Shown in pieces: positions 7,733 to 15,110 of a stretch of DNA of 34,904 nucleotides. The notes below the pieces were generated by a model, which was given only the letters and a program-made list of their open reading frames with translations, was not told the DNA's origin and made no database searches. The position numbers and the translations under genes are program-made. This DNA is from SXPK01 sp041168165 (GTDB taxonomy: Bacteria > Planctomycetota > UBA1135 > UBA2386), in assembly GCA_041168165.1 (NCBI GenBank), contig JBEELK010000308.1, positions 1 through 34,904 of the forward strand. Reading direction: 5' to 3'. Every line of letters begins with the position of its first letter. The stretch's first letter is position 1.

Positions 7733-9724
7733 TCAGGACGCCGAGGCCGCAGTGCCGAGCTTGGGCAACGCGGGCTTGCGCGCACGCTGCAACAGGACGC
7801 CGACCGCGCCGAGCGAAGTCAGCCCCAACTGCACGCCGTAGTACCGGAAGAGCGCGACCTTCGTGGCGCTCGAGAAGCCGTACGCGTGCAGGCCGATGCC
7901 GAGCAGGTTCACGTGGAACCACGAGAACGCGACCACGATGCCGGTGAGCGCGGCACAGACGCAGAAGCCGAAGTCGCGCACCATGCCGGCCATGCGCGCG
8001 TGCAGCAGTGCTACCTGCGCGATGCAGATCATCAGCGCGCCATTCTCCTTGGGATCCCAGCCCCAGAATCGGCCCCAACTATCGTTGGCCCACACGCCGC
8101 CGTAGATCGTGCCGAACACCGCGAACACGAGGCCGAACGCGGTCACGCCATACGTCGCGCGCACGATCGACTTGTGGAACGCCTCGTCGCCGCGACGGAA
8201 TCCGATCGCGTTGAGCAAGAGCCACGCGGTTCCGAGGAACGATGCGAACATGCCCGCCGCGTAACCCATGTTGATCGAGGTCACGTGGGTCGCGAGGTAG
8301 TAGTTCGTGTCGAGCACGGCCTGCAGCGGAGCCATCTGGTCATCGCCGCTCTCCACCTCGAACGCGCGCGCCAACGCGATCAACATCGCGCCGAAGACCG
8401 GAGCCAAGAAGATCGCGACGCGGCGACGCGTGATCAGTTCTGCGATCACGGCCGACAGCACGCCGATCGCGGCGATGAACAGGAACGTGTCGTAGAGGTT
8501 CAGGATCGGCGGACGCCCGCGCACGATCGACCGCAGCACGATGTCCGCGATCAGCATGCAGAGCGGAATCGACGTCGCGACTGCGCCAAGCGCCCACAGC
8601 ATCTTCGAACGCGGCGCCATCCAACCGATGGCCACCACGAGGATGGCGATCAAGAACCAGTGCAGCGCTTGGTAGTGCCAACTCGCCGCGAGGTAGTAGT
8701 TCTCGAGCGGCACCTTGTCGTACTCGCCGCGCAGTTGCGCGCGCGCGACCACGGTGTTGCGGAACTTGCGCAGCGATGCCATGCGCGACGACTCGTCGGG
8801 GCCGGAGACTGCGCCCTGCAGCGCATCGAGCATCGACATCTGCTCCTCGGTCACCGTGCCGCGCAACGACGACTCCGCGAGCATTGAGATGGACGACCAT
8901 TCTGGCTCGTCCTTGCTGACGCCCATCGGCGGGAAGAGCGCAAGGCGCGAGCGTCCCTGCGCCGCCTCGGTCAACGCGCTCGCGATATTCATCGCACTGC
9001 CGAGCGCCGGGTCCATCGGGTTGTCCTTGTTCTTGCGAACGAGCGCCGCGATCTCAGCGCCCTTGCGCACGAGGTCGGCAAAGGTCGCTTCCTCGCGATC
9101 TTGGAAGATCACACGAATCGGCGCGCCAACCAGCGCATGCGGCTCATAGAGCGGCGCGAGCAATCCGTAGAGCGTGGAGTAGGCGGTGACGCCCTGGTTC
9201 GTGCGAATGATGTGCGCTTCGACCGGCGCGAGCGCCTCGGTCTTCTTCTCGCCATACCTGCTGGCGAGTTCCCAAAGCGTTTCCGCCGGCTGCTTCTTGC
9301 TGCTCGATCCGACGAGCTGGCGATAGCTGATGTAGTCGAAGTCGAAGCGCTGGCCGCTCTGATGCTCAATGCCGATCGCGTCGAGCACTTCGACGTTCTC
9401 GATGCGGAACAACGGGAAGTCGGCGGCGACCGACGGCTGGAACAGCACGTCGAGGAACCACTCCGTCGGCAGCAACGTCGTGTCGGTCTTGCCGTCGCCG
9501 TCGGTGTCGAGCTTCATGTCGCGCCGACCGTGCACGAGGTAGAGCATCTGCGCCGCATACGCGGACAGCGGCTTGATGCGCCCGTTTTCCTGAACCGGCA
9601 ACGTCGCCATCAGCTCAAGCGTGGCCTCGTCCCAGCGATCTGGGTTCACGGCCTTCTTGTCTTGGGCAACGGTAGTCGCAGCCAACGCGACAAACGCGGC
9701 AACGAACGCGTAGACAAACCTCAT
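7733..9724 (-). CDS. ccsA: Cytochrome c biogenesis protein CcsA with long N-terminal extension
   Basis: 663-residue haem-handling subunit of System II cytochrome c maturation. The N-terminus is a signal peptide or first membrane helix ending TTVAQ. A soluble extension of about 300 residues follows, including TLPVQENGRIKPLSAYA; similar LPVQ-x-GRxKP segments occur in the long CcsA-type proteins of Bacteroidetes and Planctomycetes. The C-terminal half has multiple transmembrane helices. It carries the tryptophan-rich haem-binding WWD motif WANDSWGRFWGWDPKENGAL (residues about 545-564), with conserved histidines in ATHVTS before it and in WFHVNLLGIGLHAYGF after it. A DTDGDGKTD loop near residues 73-81 resembles a calcium-binding loop. 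The ATG overlaps the resB stop by four bases (ATGA), so the two are translationally coupled; together they form the CcsBA haem lyase. Confidence 0.92.
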   Translation of the reverse strand: MRFVYAFVAAFVALAATTVAQDKKAVNPDRWDEATLELMATLPVQENGRIKPLSAYAAQMLYLVHGRRDMKLDTDGDGKTDTTLLPTEWFLDVLFQPSVAADFPLFRIENVEVLDAIGIEHQSGQRFDFDYISYRQLVGSSSKKQPAETLWELASRYGEKKTEALAPVEAHIIRTNQGVTAYSTLYGLLAPLYEPHALVGAPIRVIFQDREEATFADLVRKGAEIAALVRKNKDNPMDPALGSAMNIASALTEAAQGRSRLALFPPMGVSKDEPEWSSISMLAESSLRGTVTEEQMSMLDALQGAVSGPDESSRMASLRKFRNTVVARAQLRGEYDKVPLENYYLAASWHYQALHWFLIAILVVAIGWMAPRSKMLWALGAVATSIPLCMLIADIVLRSIVRGRPPILNLYDTFLFIAAIGVLSAVIAELITRRRVAIFLAPVFGAMLIALARAFEVESGDDQMAPLQAVLDTNYYLATHVTSINMGYAAGMFASFLGTAWLLLNAIGFRRGDEAFHKSIVRATYGVTAFGLVFAVFGTIYGGVWANDSWGRFWGWDPKENGALMICIAQVALLHARMAGMVRDFGFCVCAALTGIVVAFSWFHVNLLGIGLHAYGFSSATKVALFRYYGVQLGLTSLGAVGVLLQRARKPALPKLGTAASAS

Positions 9725-10995
9725 GACATCTCCGGCAGCGTGGCGTTGTGGTTGCTCGAACGCAGATAACGGAAGAGCTTGAGCACGAAGTGCAGCAAGA
9801 GGCCGAAGAGGATCACGTAGCTCGCGGCCTCAGGCCAGTAATCGGACGGGTTCGAGGCGACCTCGAACACCGAGTACCACGGCGGCCCGCGCAGGCTGCT
9901 GCCCGGCTGCGGACCCCAGTTGGTCTGGAAGAACACGTGTCCTTCGCGACGCAGCGGGTGGTTCATGTAGATGTGGAACTGCTGCTCGGCGCCGTCGTCG
10001 AAGACCGTGACCCAGCTGCTGAAGTCGCGCGGCGTCATCGTGCCTGGGTGGTCCGACTTCTCGAACTTGTCGAGCCTCACGGCAAACGGCAGGTCCCATG
10101 TCACGCGCCGTAGATCCAGGCCCCACGTCTTGCCATCCGCTTCGAACGTGAACGGCGAGCGCCGCTCGTCATGCGGCCGGAAGTCCGCGCCCCATAGGAT
10201 GCCCGTCGACTCCGCGCCCGTCTTGCGATCGACGACCGTGGCATAGCAGCCCGCGATGTTGCGCTCGCGCTCAGGCTGCACCTCCATCTGCGACAGATAC
10301 ACGCCTGCGCCCGACGGATCCTTCACGACTGGCACATCGACCTCGAACATCGGTCCCTTCTGGCGCGGCTCGCAGTTCTGCATCCAGTGGCCAATGCGCA
10401 CCGTGAACGGCAGCGATGCGTCGTCGAGCAAAGGATTGCCCGCCAGCAACGACTCGGGAACCGTGCGTTCGACGATCGCGTCGCCATCCTTGCGGAGCAG
10501 CGCGAGCTCGAAGTCGTGGAAGCTGACCATCGTGCTGGTCTTCGAGCCTTCGTAGAGGGCGACGTGGCCCGCATACGAGTAGTGCATCTTCACGAAGCCG
10601 GCGACCAACAAGAAGGCCATGCCGAGGTGCGTGATCAGGATGCCGATGTTGCGCGCGCTCCAGCGCACTCGAAGCATGCCGCCAACCACAAGGTTGACGA
10701 ACATGACGAGCATCAGCAGGTAGCCGCCGGGCAGCGGGATCTTCAGCACGAACTTGTCCGCGACCTCGACGCCGGTGTCCCAGCGCACGAAGAACGACTC
10801 GAAGAAGTCGCGCTGCACCACGTAGAGGCCGAGGTCCTTCTGCGCGAGCGTGCCCGCCCAAGTCAGGATGCCGAAGAACAGCATCGTCCAGACAGCCAGC
10901 CGCATTGATCCAAGCGCATCGACGATGCGACGAGCGATGGACGCGGGCGGACGCGCCTGCACGACGGGGGGAATCGGAGCTGACGCAGCGTTCAT
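9721..10995 (-). CDS. resB: Cytochrome c biogenesis protein ResB (CcsB family)
   Basis: 424 residues; partner of CcsA in System II cytochrome c biogenesis, thought to help present reduced apocytochrome and haem at the outer face of the membrane. Visible features: a first transmembrane helix after LGSMRLAVWTMLFFGILTWA (residues about 29-48), a second around GGYLLMLVMFVNLVVGGML, a third around NIGILITHLGMAFLLVAGFV, then a large periplasmic domain. A last helix before the C-terminus reads SYVILFGLLLHFVLKLF. This is the ResB arrangement. A GAGGAA Shine-Dalgarno (11002-11007) lies 6 bases before the ATG. The ATG overlaps the stop of the upstream repeat-protein gene by four bases, and the stop overlaps ccsA in the same way. 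Confidence 0.9.
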   Translation of the reverse strand: MNAASAPIPPVVQARPPASIARRIVDALGSMRLAVWTMLFFGILTWAGTLAQKDLGLYVVQRDFFESFFVRWDTGVEVADKFVLKIPLPGGYLLMLVMFVNLVVGGMLRVRWSARNIGILITHLGMAFLLVAGFVKMHYSYAGHVALYEGSKTSTMVSFHDFELALLRKDGDAIVERTVPESLLAGNPLLDDASLPFTVRIGHWMQNCEPRQKGPMFEVDVPVVKDPSGAGVYLSQMEVQPERERNIAGCYATVVDRKTGAESTGILWGADFRPHDERRSPFTFEADGKTWGLDLRRVTWDLPFAVRLDKFEKSDHPGTMTPRDFSSWVTVFDDGAEQQFHIYMNHPLRREGHVFFQTNWGPQPGSSLRGPPWYSVFEVASNPSDYWPEAASYVILFGLLLHFVLKLFRYLRSSNHNATLPEMS

Positions 10996-12644
10996 CCGTC
11001 GTTCCTCTTCAAGGTGGCGCAGAAGTTTGCGAAGCGCACGCGCTCCTGTTCGACCTCATGCTCGCTGCCGAGCAACTTGCAGAACACGACGCCTTGGCCC
11101 TCGGACTTCACCGCGACGAGGAGCCGCATGCCGGCGCGCGGCTGGCCGTTCGTGCCGCGGTGTTCGCCGCGCAAGTCGAGCAGCACGCCTTCGCCGCCGA
11201 GCATGGGCTGCTTCTGCAACGCCGCGACCGCGGCGGCATCCGGAGCAGGGAGCGACATCTCGCCACACCAGACGCCGAGCATCTGCGCGAGTTCGCCACC
11301 GAGTTGGCCCACGTAGCACTCGCCAGTCTGGCCGAAGCGATGGCGCAGCAAGCGCGAACCCGTGTCGCCCATCGCCTGCCACTCGGCAGGGATCGCAGCG
11401 GCAAACGGCACCTCCGCAGCATCCACGCCGCCCGATGCAGGCGCGGGGGCAGGAGTCGGAGCCGTGGTAGGAGCCGACGGCTTGGTCGACGACGCCGGAG
11501 CAGGTTCGCCAGCGCGGCGAATCGACGCGGCGACCGCGAGGAACGCAGCGCGCTCGGCCTCAACGACCGCAGCGGGCCCGACCATCTTCAACGTGACCAT
11601 GTCCTCGTCCGTGCCGCCGACGAGGCCGAGCAGCGCGTAGTCGGATTTTGGCGAGCCATCCATGCCGCGGAACTCGCCGCGCAGCGAAACGAGCGCCGCG
11701 TCGCCGCCGAGCAACTTGTGCATCGGCAGCGCTGCGAACTGTGCGTCACTGAGCGCGGACTGGCCGAATTGCGAGCTGACCCACCGATTCACGTTGGCGA
11801 GCTTGCCGCCGCGCAAGTTGCCCGCGGTGAGATAGCACTCTGCGCCGGCGGTCCCGATCGACCAGTTGAGTTGACGGAACGAGCTCGTCGGCTGCGCATT
11901 CCAGTTGGCTGGCGCATCCGCGACGAAGCCATCGCCCACCGTTGCGCTTGCTGCGCTCGGAGTCGTGCTCGGAGTAGATGTCGATGGCGCAGTCGCAGGC
12001 GCTGCCGCGCCGCCGCGTCGAATCGATGCAGCGAGCTGCAAGAAGCGCTCGCGCTCGGCTGCAGCGGTCGCGGACTTCGCGACGAGCTTCAGCGTGATCA
12101 TGTCGTCATCGGTGCCGCCGATGAGGCCGAGCAGCGTGTAGCCGGGCTTCGCAGCGCCGCCCATGCCGCGGAAGTCGCCGTCGATCGCAACGAGCACCGC
12201 GGGCTTGCCCATCAAATCGTGCTTGGGCAGCGCGTCGAACTCCGCTTGTTGGATCGGCGACTTGCCGAACTGGCCAAACCAACGGTTCACGTTGGCGAGG
12301 ATTCCGCCGCGCAGGTTGCCGGACGTGAAGTAGCACTCCGCTTCGGGATCCGCGTCGATCTTCCAGTTGAGCTGGCGGAACTCGCTCGGGCTTGCTGCGC
12401 GCCATCCGCCTGGCATCGCTGCCGTGAAGCCCGACGTCGTCGCCGCGGGATCCTGCGCCGCGGCAGCGCCGCGCATGTCGCGCAGGCCAAAGCGCTGGCG
12501 ATGGTCTTGGCCGAAGTCCGTCGGTCGCTGCTCGGCCGACACTCGCTTCTCGGGGCTGAACTGCGCGCTCAGCAAGCCGCACGACACGAACATCGCGAGC
12601 GCCGTGAGCGCGCCCGTAGAAACACCGCGGGGTGAGGACTTCAT
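10992..12644 (-). CDS. Exported protein with three copies of an unrecognised Cys-containing domain
   Basis: 550 residues; family not recognised. The ATG at 12644 gives a signal peptide (residues 1-28, ending CGLLSAQ); a frame extension to 12689 is open but unlikely. After a short charged linker there are three homologous units at about 72-210, 239-377 and 411-547, separated by Thr/Pro/Ala/Ser-rich linkers. Units 1 and 2 share FRQLNW, AECY, GNLRGG, NVNRW, DFRGM or EFRGM, LLGL-GGTD-DM, TLK and AASIRR. Unit 3 is more diverged but keeps GECY and GEHRG. Each unit therefore has one conserved Glu-Cys-Tyr. The stop overlaps the resB ATG by four bases, so it is the first gene of a resB-ccsA operon and may act in cytochrome c maturation or membrane-side thiol chemistry. 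That role is inference from context alone. Confidence 0.8.
   Translation of the reverse strand: MKSSPRGVSTGALTALAMFVSCGLLSAQFSPEKRVSAEQRPTDFGQDHRQRFGLRDMRGAAAAQDPAATTSGFTAAMPGGWRAASPSEFRQLNWKIDADPEAECYFTSGNLRGGILANVNRWFGQFGKSPIQQAEFDALPKHDLMGKPAVLVAIDGDFRGMGGAAKPGYTLLGLIGGTDDDMITLKLVAKSATAAAERERFLQLAASIRRGGAAAPATAPSTSTPSTTPSAASATVGDGFVADAPANWNAQPTSSFRQLNWSIGTAGAECYLTAGNLRGGKLANVNRWVSSQFGQSALSDAQFAALPMHKLLGGDAALVSLRGEFRGMDGSPKSDYALLGLVGGTDEDMVTLKMVGPAAVVEAERAAFLAVAASIRRAGEPAPASSTKPSAPTTAPTPAPAPASGGVDAAEVPFAAAIPAEWQAMGDTGSRLLRHRFGQTGECYVGQLGGELAQMLGVWCGEMSLPAPDAAAVAALQKQPMLGGEGVLLDLRGEHRGTNGQPRAGMRLLVAVKSEGQGVVFCKLLGSEHEVEQERVRFANFCATLKRNDG
11004..12431 (-). repeat. Three tandem domain-length repeats inside the exported protein gene
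   Basis: Units lie at roughly 12015-12431, 11514-11930 and 11004-11414. Each encodes about 137-139 residues with a single conserved Glu-Cys-Tyr. The first two are clearly alike at protein level; the third is diverged. Confidence 0.7.
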
Positions 12645-12720
12645 AGATTCTGGGTGCGCACCATCTGGGCTGATTGCCTGCTTGCGCAAGTAGCCAACCT
12701 ACGGGATCGATCGGAGGCGG

Positions 12721-12757
12721 ATGGCCCCTCGGGCAGCGCGGGCTTGCCGCGCGCCAT
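12721..12757 (-). terminator. Hairpin at the stop of the polyprenyl synthase gene
   Basis: Outer arms ATGGC (12721-12725) and GCCAT (12753-12757) enclose an inner stem GCGCGG (12736-12741) / CCGCGC (12747-12752). The structure reaches into the stop codon of the upstream minus-strand gene. No T-run follows. It probably separates the prenyl synthase unit from the repeat protein-resB-ccsA unit. Confidence 0.4.
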
Positions 12758-13752
12758 CACAGGCGTCGGCTCAGGACGTAGCCAGCGATCTGCGACAGAG
12801 CCGACCGCGCAGGACCGACAGGCAGCGCGCTCAAGGACGCTTGCGCCTTTGCGACGCGGCGCTTGGCCTCGTCCATCGAGTATGCGACCGCGTGTTCCAG
12901 CGGGAACTCGGACCGCAGGCGACGCAACGCCTCTTGCTCCGGCAAGCCGAGCAACCCCTTGAGGCGCTCTGCGGACTCAGGATCGCGCCGCATCAGGTAG
13001 AGCATCGGCAACGTGATCTTGCCCTTCGTCAGGTCCGTGCCGAGCGACTTGCCGACGACGCGTTCGTCGCCTTCGAGGTCCAAGCAGTCATCGACGATCT
13101 GGAACGCGATGCCGAGTTCGAGGCCGTATTCCTCCAGCGCGCGCAGCCGGGCCTCGGTCGCGCCGACATAGTGGCCGCCGAGTCGACAGCCCGCCGCGTA
13201 GAGCGACGCGGTCTTCTCCGCGATCACTTGGAAGTACTGGTCCTCGCGCCACGCGAGGTCGAAGCGATGCAGGATCTGCGTGATCTCGCCTTGGCAAATC
13301 ACGCGCACGGTTTCGGCGAGCCAGCGCGCACAGGCCGGATCCGGCAGCTGCACGGCCATGTGGAACGCCTTCGCGTAGATGTAGTCGCCGAGCAGCACCG
13401 CGACCTCGACGCCCTGCACGTGATTGACCGTCGCGATGCGGCGACGCATGCCGGCGCCATCGAGCACGTCGTCGTGGACGAGCGTCGCGGTGTGGAGCAA
13501 CTCCACCACCTTGGCGACTTGCACGACGTCATCGTTGATCGTGCCGCCGTGCGCGCTGCCCTGGGCAGCCATCGCCGACAAGAACACCATCACGGGCCGC
13601 AATTGCTTTCCGCGGTATCCGCTGACGTGTTCGACGAGCGGCAACAGATCGCGCTGCTGCGGCGCAAGGTCGAGGACGAGTTCGCGATTGAGCCGGTCGA
13701 GCTGGGGTCGGACCAGGTTGACCAGATCGTTGAGCGGCAGGGTCTCAGTCAC
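12757..13752 (-). CDS. Long-chain polyprenyl diphosphate synthase (IspB/HepT type)
   Basis: 331 residues from the GTG at 13752 (a TTG at 13812 is the alternative start). Class I trans-prenyltransferase that adds isopentenyl diphosphate units to an allylic primer, giving the side chain of a respiratory quinone. Motifs in order: RGKQLRPVM; first Asp-rich motif in LVHDDVLDGAGMRRR; GDYIYAKAF; second Asp-rich motif in FQIVDDCLDLEGD; and GTDLTKGKITLPMLYLM. The last is more like IspB/heptaprenyl synthases than like farnesyl synthases. Product length cannot be read from the sequence. A second, shorter-chain family member (ispA) and dxs lie upstream on the same strand. Confidence 0.9.
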   Translation of the reverse strand: MTETLPLNDLVNLVRPQLDRLNRELVLDLAPQQRDLLPLVEHVSGYRGKQLRPVMVFLSAMAAQGSAHGGTINDDVVQVAKVVELLHTATLVHDDVLDGAGMRRRIATVNHVQGVEVAVLLGDYIYAKAFHMAVQLPDPACARWLAETVRVICQGEITQILHRFDLAWREDQYFQVIAEKTASLYAAGCRLGGHYVGATEARLRALEEYGLELGIAFQIVDDCLDLEGDERVVGKSLGTDLTKGKITLPMLYLMRRDPESAERLKGLLGLPEQEALRRLRSEFPLEHAVAYSMDEAKRRVAKAQASLSALPVGPARSALSQIAGYVLSRRL

Positions 13753-13912
13753 GGTGCGATTCGTTTCGAGTGCGTGCCGCGCTCGGATGCCGATGGACGG
13801 ACAAGAGTCCAAACGCGGGCGGCCATGCTAGGCAACGGCCAAGACGAAGCCAGATTTCGCGCAGAGCAGAAGCCCATTCGGGCAGCGCAAAAGCCCAAGG
13901 CAGAGCGGGATC

Positions 13913-14110
13913 TCAGTTCTTCTGGGTCGGCGTGTCCTTGCCATCGCCAGCGCCCTTGCTGCCGTCGCCATCCTTGAGGCCACGCTTGAACTCGGTGATG
14001 CCCGAGCCCAGCGAGCGCGCCATGCCAGGAATGCGGTGGCCGAACAGGACCAGCACGACCAGGAGGATCGCGATCCACTCCCAGCCACCAGGCAAACCGA
14101 ATGCAACCAT
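13913..14110 (-). CDS. tatA: Twin-arginine translocase subunit TatA/TatE
   Basis: 65 residues: a short N-terminal transmembrane helix (WIAILLVVLVLF), the conserved Phe-Gly hinge (FGHRIPGMARSLG), then an amphipathic helix (ITEFKRGLKDGD) and a short charged tail. This is the complete TatA/E architecture. TatA oligomers form the passage for folded, twin-arginine signal proteins across the cytoplasmic membrane. No tatB or tatC is nearby, so the rest of the translocase must be encoded elsewhere. Start ATG at 14110, with a weak GAGG about 11 bases upstream. It lies 106 bases downstream of nadK, and a short GC hairpin (14146-14159) sits in that gap. Confidence 0.9.
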   Translation of the reverse strand: MVAFGLPGGWEWIAILLVVLVLFGHRIPGMARSLGSGITEFKRGLKDGDGSKGAGDGKDTPTQKN

Positions 14111-14216
14111 TGTCGTGTGCTACCTCGAAAGGGGCGGACATTATGCGCGGCTCGCCGCGGACCGCCAGACGGGGCGAGAACTTATCGCAGAGGCCGACGG
14201 ACCAAAGCAGCCGGCA

Positions 14217-15077
14217 TCAGCTGGATGGCGGCAGGATGCCGGCAAAACCGAACTTCGCGCGGAGAACGCGGAAGAAGTGACCCGGCCCCGATCCAAGGTG
14301 GCGGAAGCGCTCGTTTGCAGGCCGGATGCGAACGCGCCAACCGTCTGCGACCTGCTTGCGGATCTGGCCGTCGAGTTGCAGGTAGCAGAAGCCACGTCCC
14401 GCCGTATCGACCGCCTCAATCTCGATGCCAGCGTCCACCGGCAGCACGATCGGCCGCGTCGTGAGCGAATGCGACGCCAGCGGCGTCAGCACGAGCGCAG
14501 CGAGGTCCGGCGACAAGACGGGCCCGCCTGCGGCGAGCGAGTATGCGGTAGACCCCGCGGCCGTCGCGACCACGAGCCCATCGCCGCGGTAAGCCGCAAC
14601 CTCTTCGCCTTGGCGCCACACGCGCAGCGTGATCATCGCGCCCTGGGTCTCGCGACTCAGAACCGCGTCGTTCATCAACAGCACCGGCGCATTCTCGCGC
14701 CCATCCGCATCGACGACCGACGCGTGGAGCAGCATGCGCGGCTCCTCCGGCAACTTGCCGAGCAGCGCCAACTCCGCAGCTTCGCGCGCCTGCGGTTGCT
14801 CGAACGCAGTGAGGAACCCAAGGCGGCCGACGTTGATGCCGAGCGTTGGCAACTGGTTCTTGCCCATGCGCCGGGCGGCACCGAGCAGCGAACCATCGCC
14901 GCCAAACACGATCACAAGGTCCGCGGCGCGATCTTCCAGCGACGACTCGCGGTCGAGCACGATCTCGACCGCGCAACCGAGTTGCCGAAGCCACGTCGCA
15001 AACTCATCCACGAGCCTGCGACTCGCTCCTTTGCGCTCGTCGCCGAGCAACAGAACGCGCCGGGTAGCTTGGGTCAT
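14217..15077 (-). CDS. nadK: NAD kinase
   Basis: Phosphorylates NAD to NADP using ATP or polyphosphate, in the cytoplasm. The 286-residue length is typical. Motifs: VFGGDGSLLGAARR (the GGDG motif holding the catalytic Asp), LGINVGRLGFLTA, LLMNDAVLSR (the NE/D motif), and YRGDGLVVATAAGSTAYSLA with AGGPVLSP. These last segments shape the NAD site. ATG at 15077, 33 bases downstream of dxs on the same strand and probably co-transcribed. NADPH is consumed by DXP reductoisomerase and other steps of isoprenoid synthesis, which may explain the placement; this is inference. Confidence 0.95.
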   Translation of the reverse strand: MTQATRRVLLLGDERKGASRRLVDEFATWLRQLGCAVEIVLDRESSLEDRAADLVIVFGGDGSLLGAARRMGKNQLPTLGINVGRLGFLTAFEQPQAREAAELALLGKLPEEPRMLLHASVVDADGRENAPVLLMNDAVLSRETQGAMITLRVWRQGEEVAAYRGDGLVVATAAGSTAYSLAAGGPVLSPDLAALVLTPLASHSLTTRPIVLPVDAGIEIEAVDTAGRGFCYLQLDGQIRKQVADGWRVRIRPANERFRHLGSGPGHFFRVLRAKFGFAGILPPSS

Positions 15078-15110
15078 CGTCGTGCGCAGCCCGCAGCGGG
15101 CCGCTGAATC

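Noticed and set aside
14146..14159. Short CGCGG/CCGCG hairpin between nadK and tatA as a terminator
   Set aside because: Only 5 bp with a 4-base loop, in a GC-rich gap where such pairs are expected by chance, and no T-tract.
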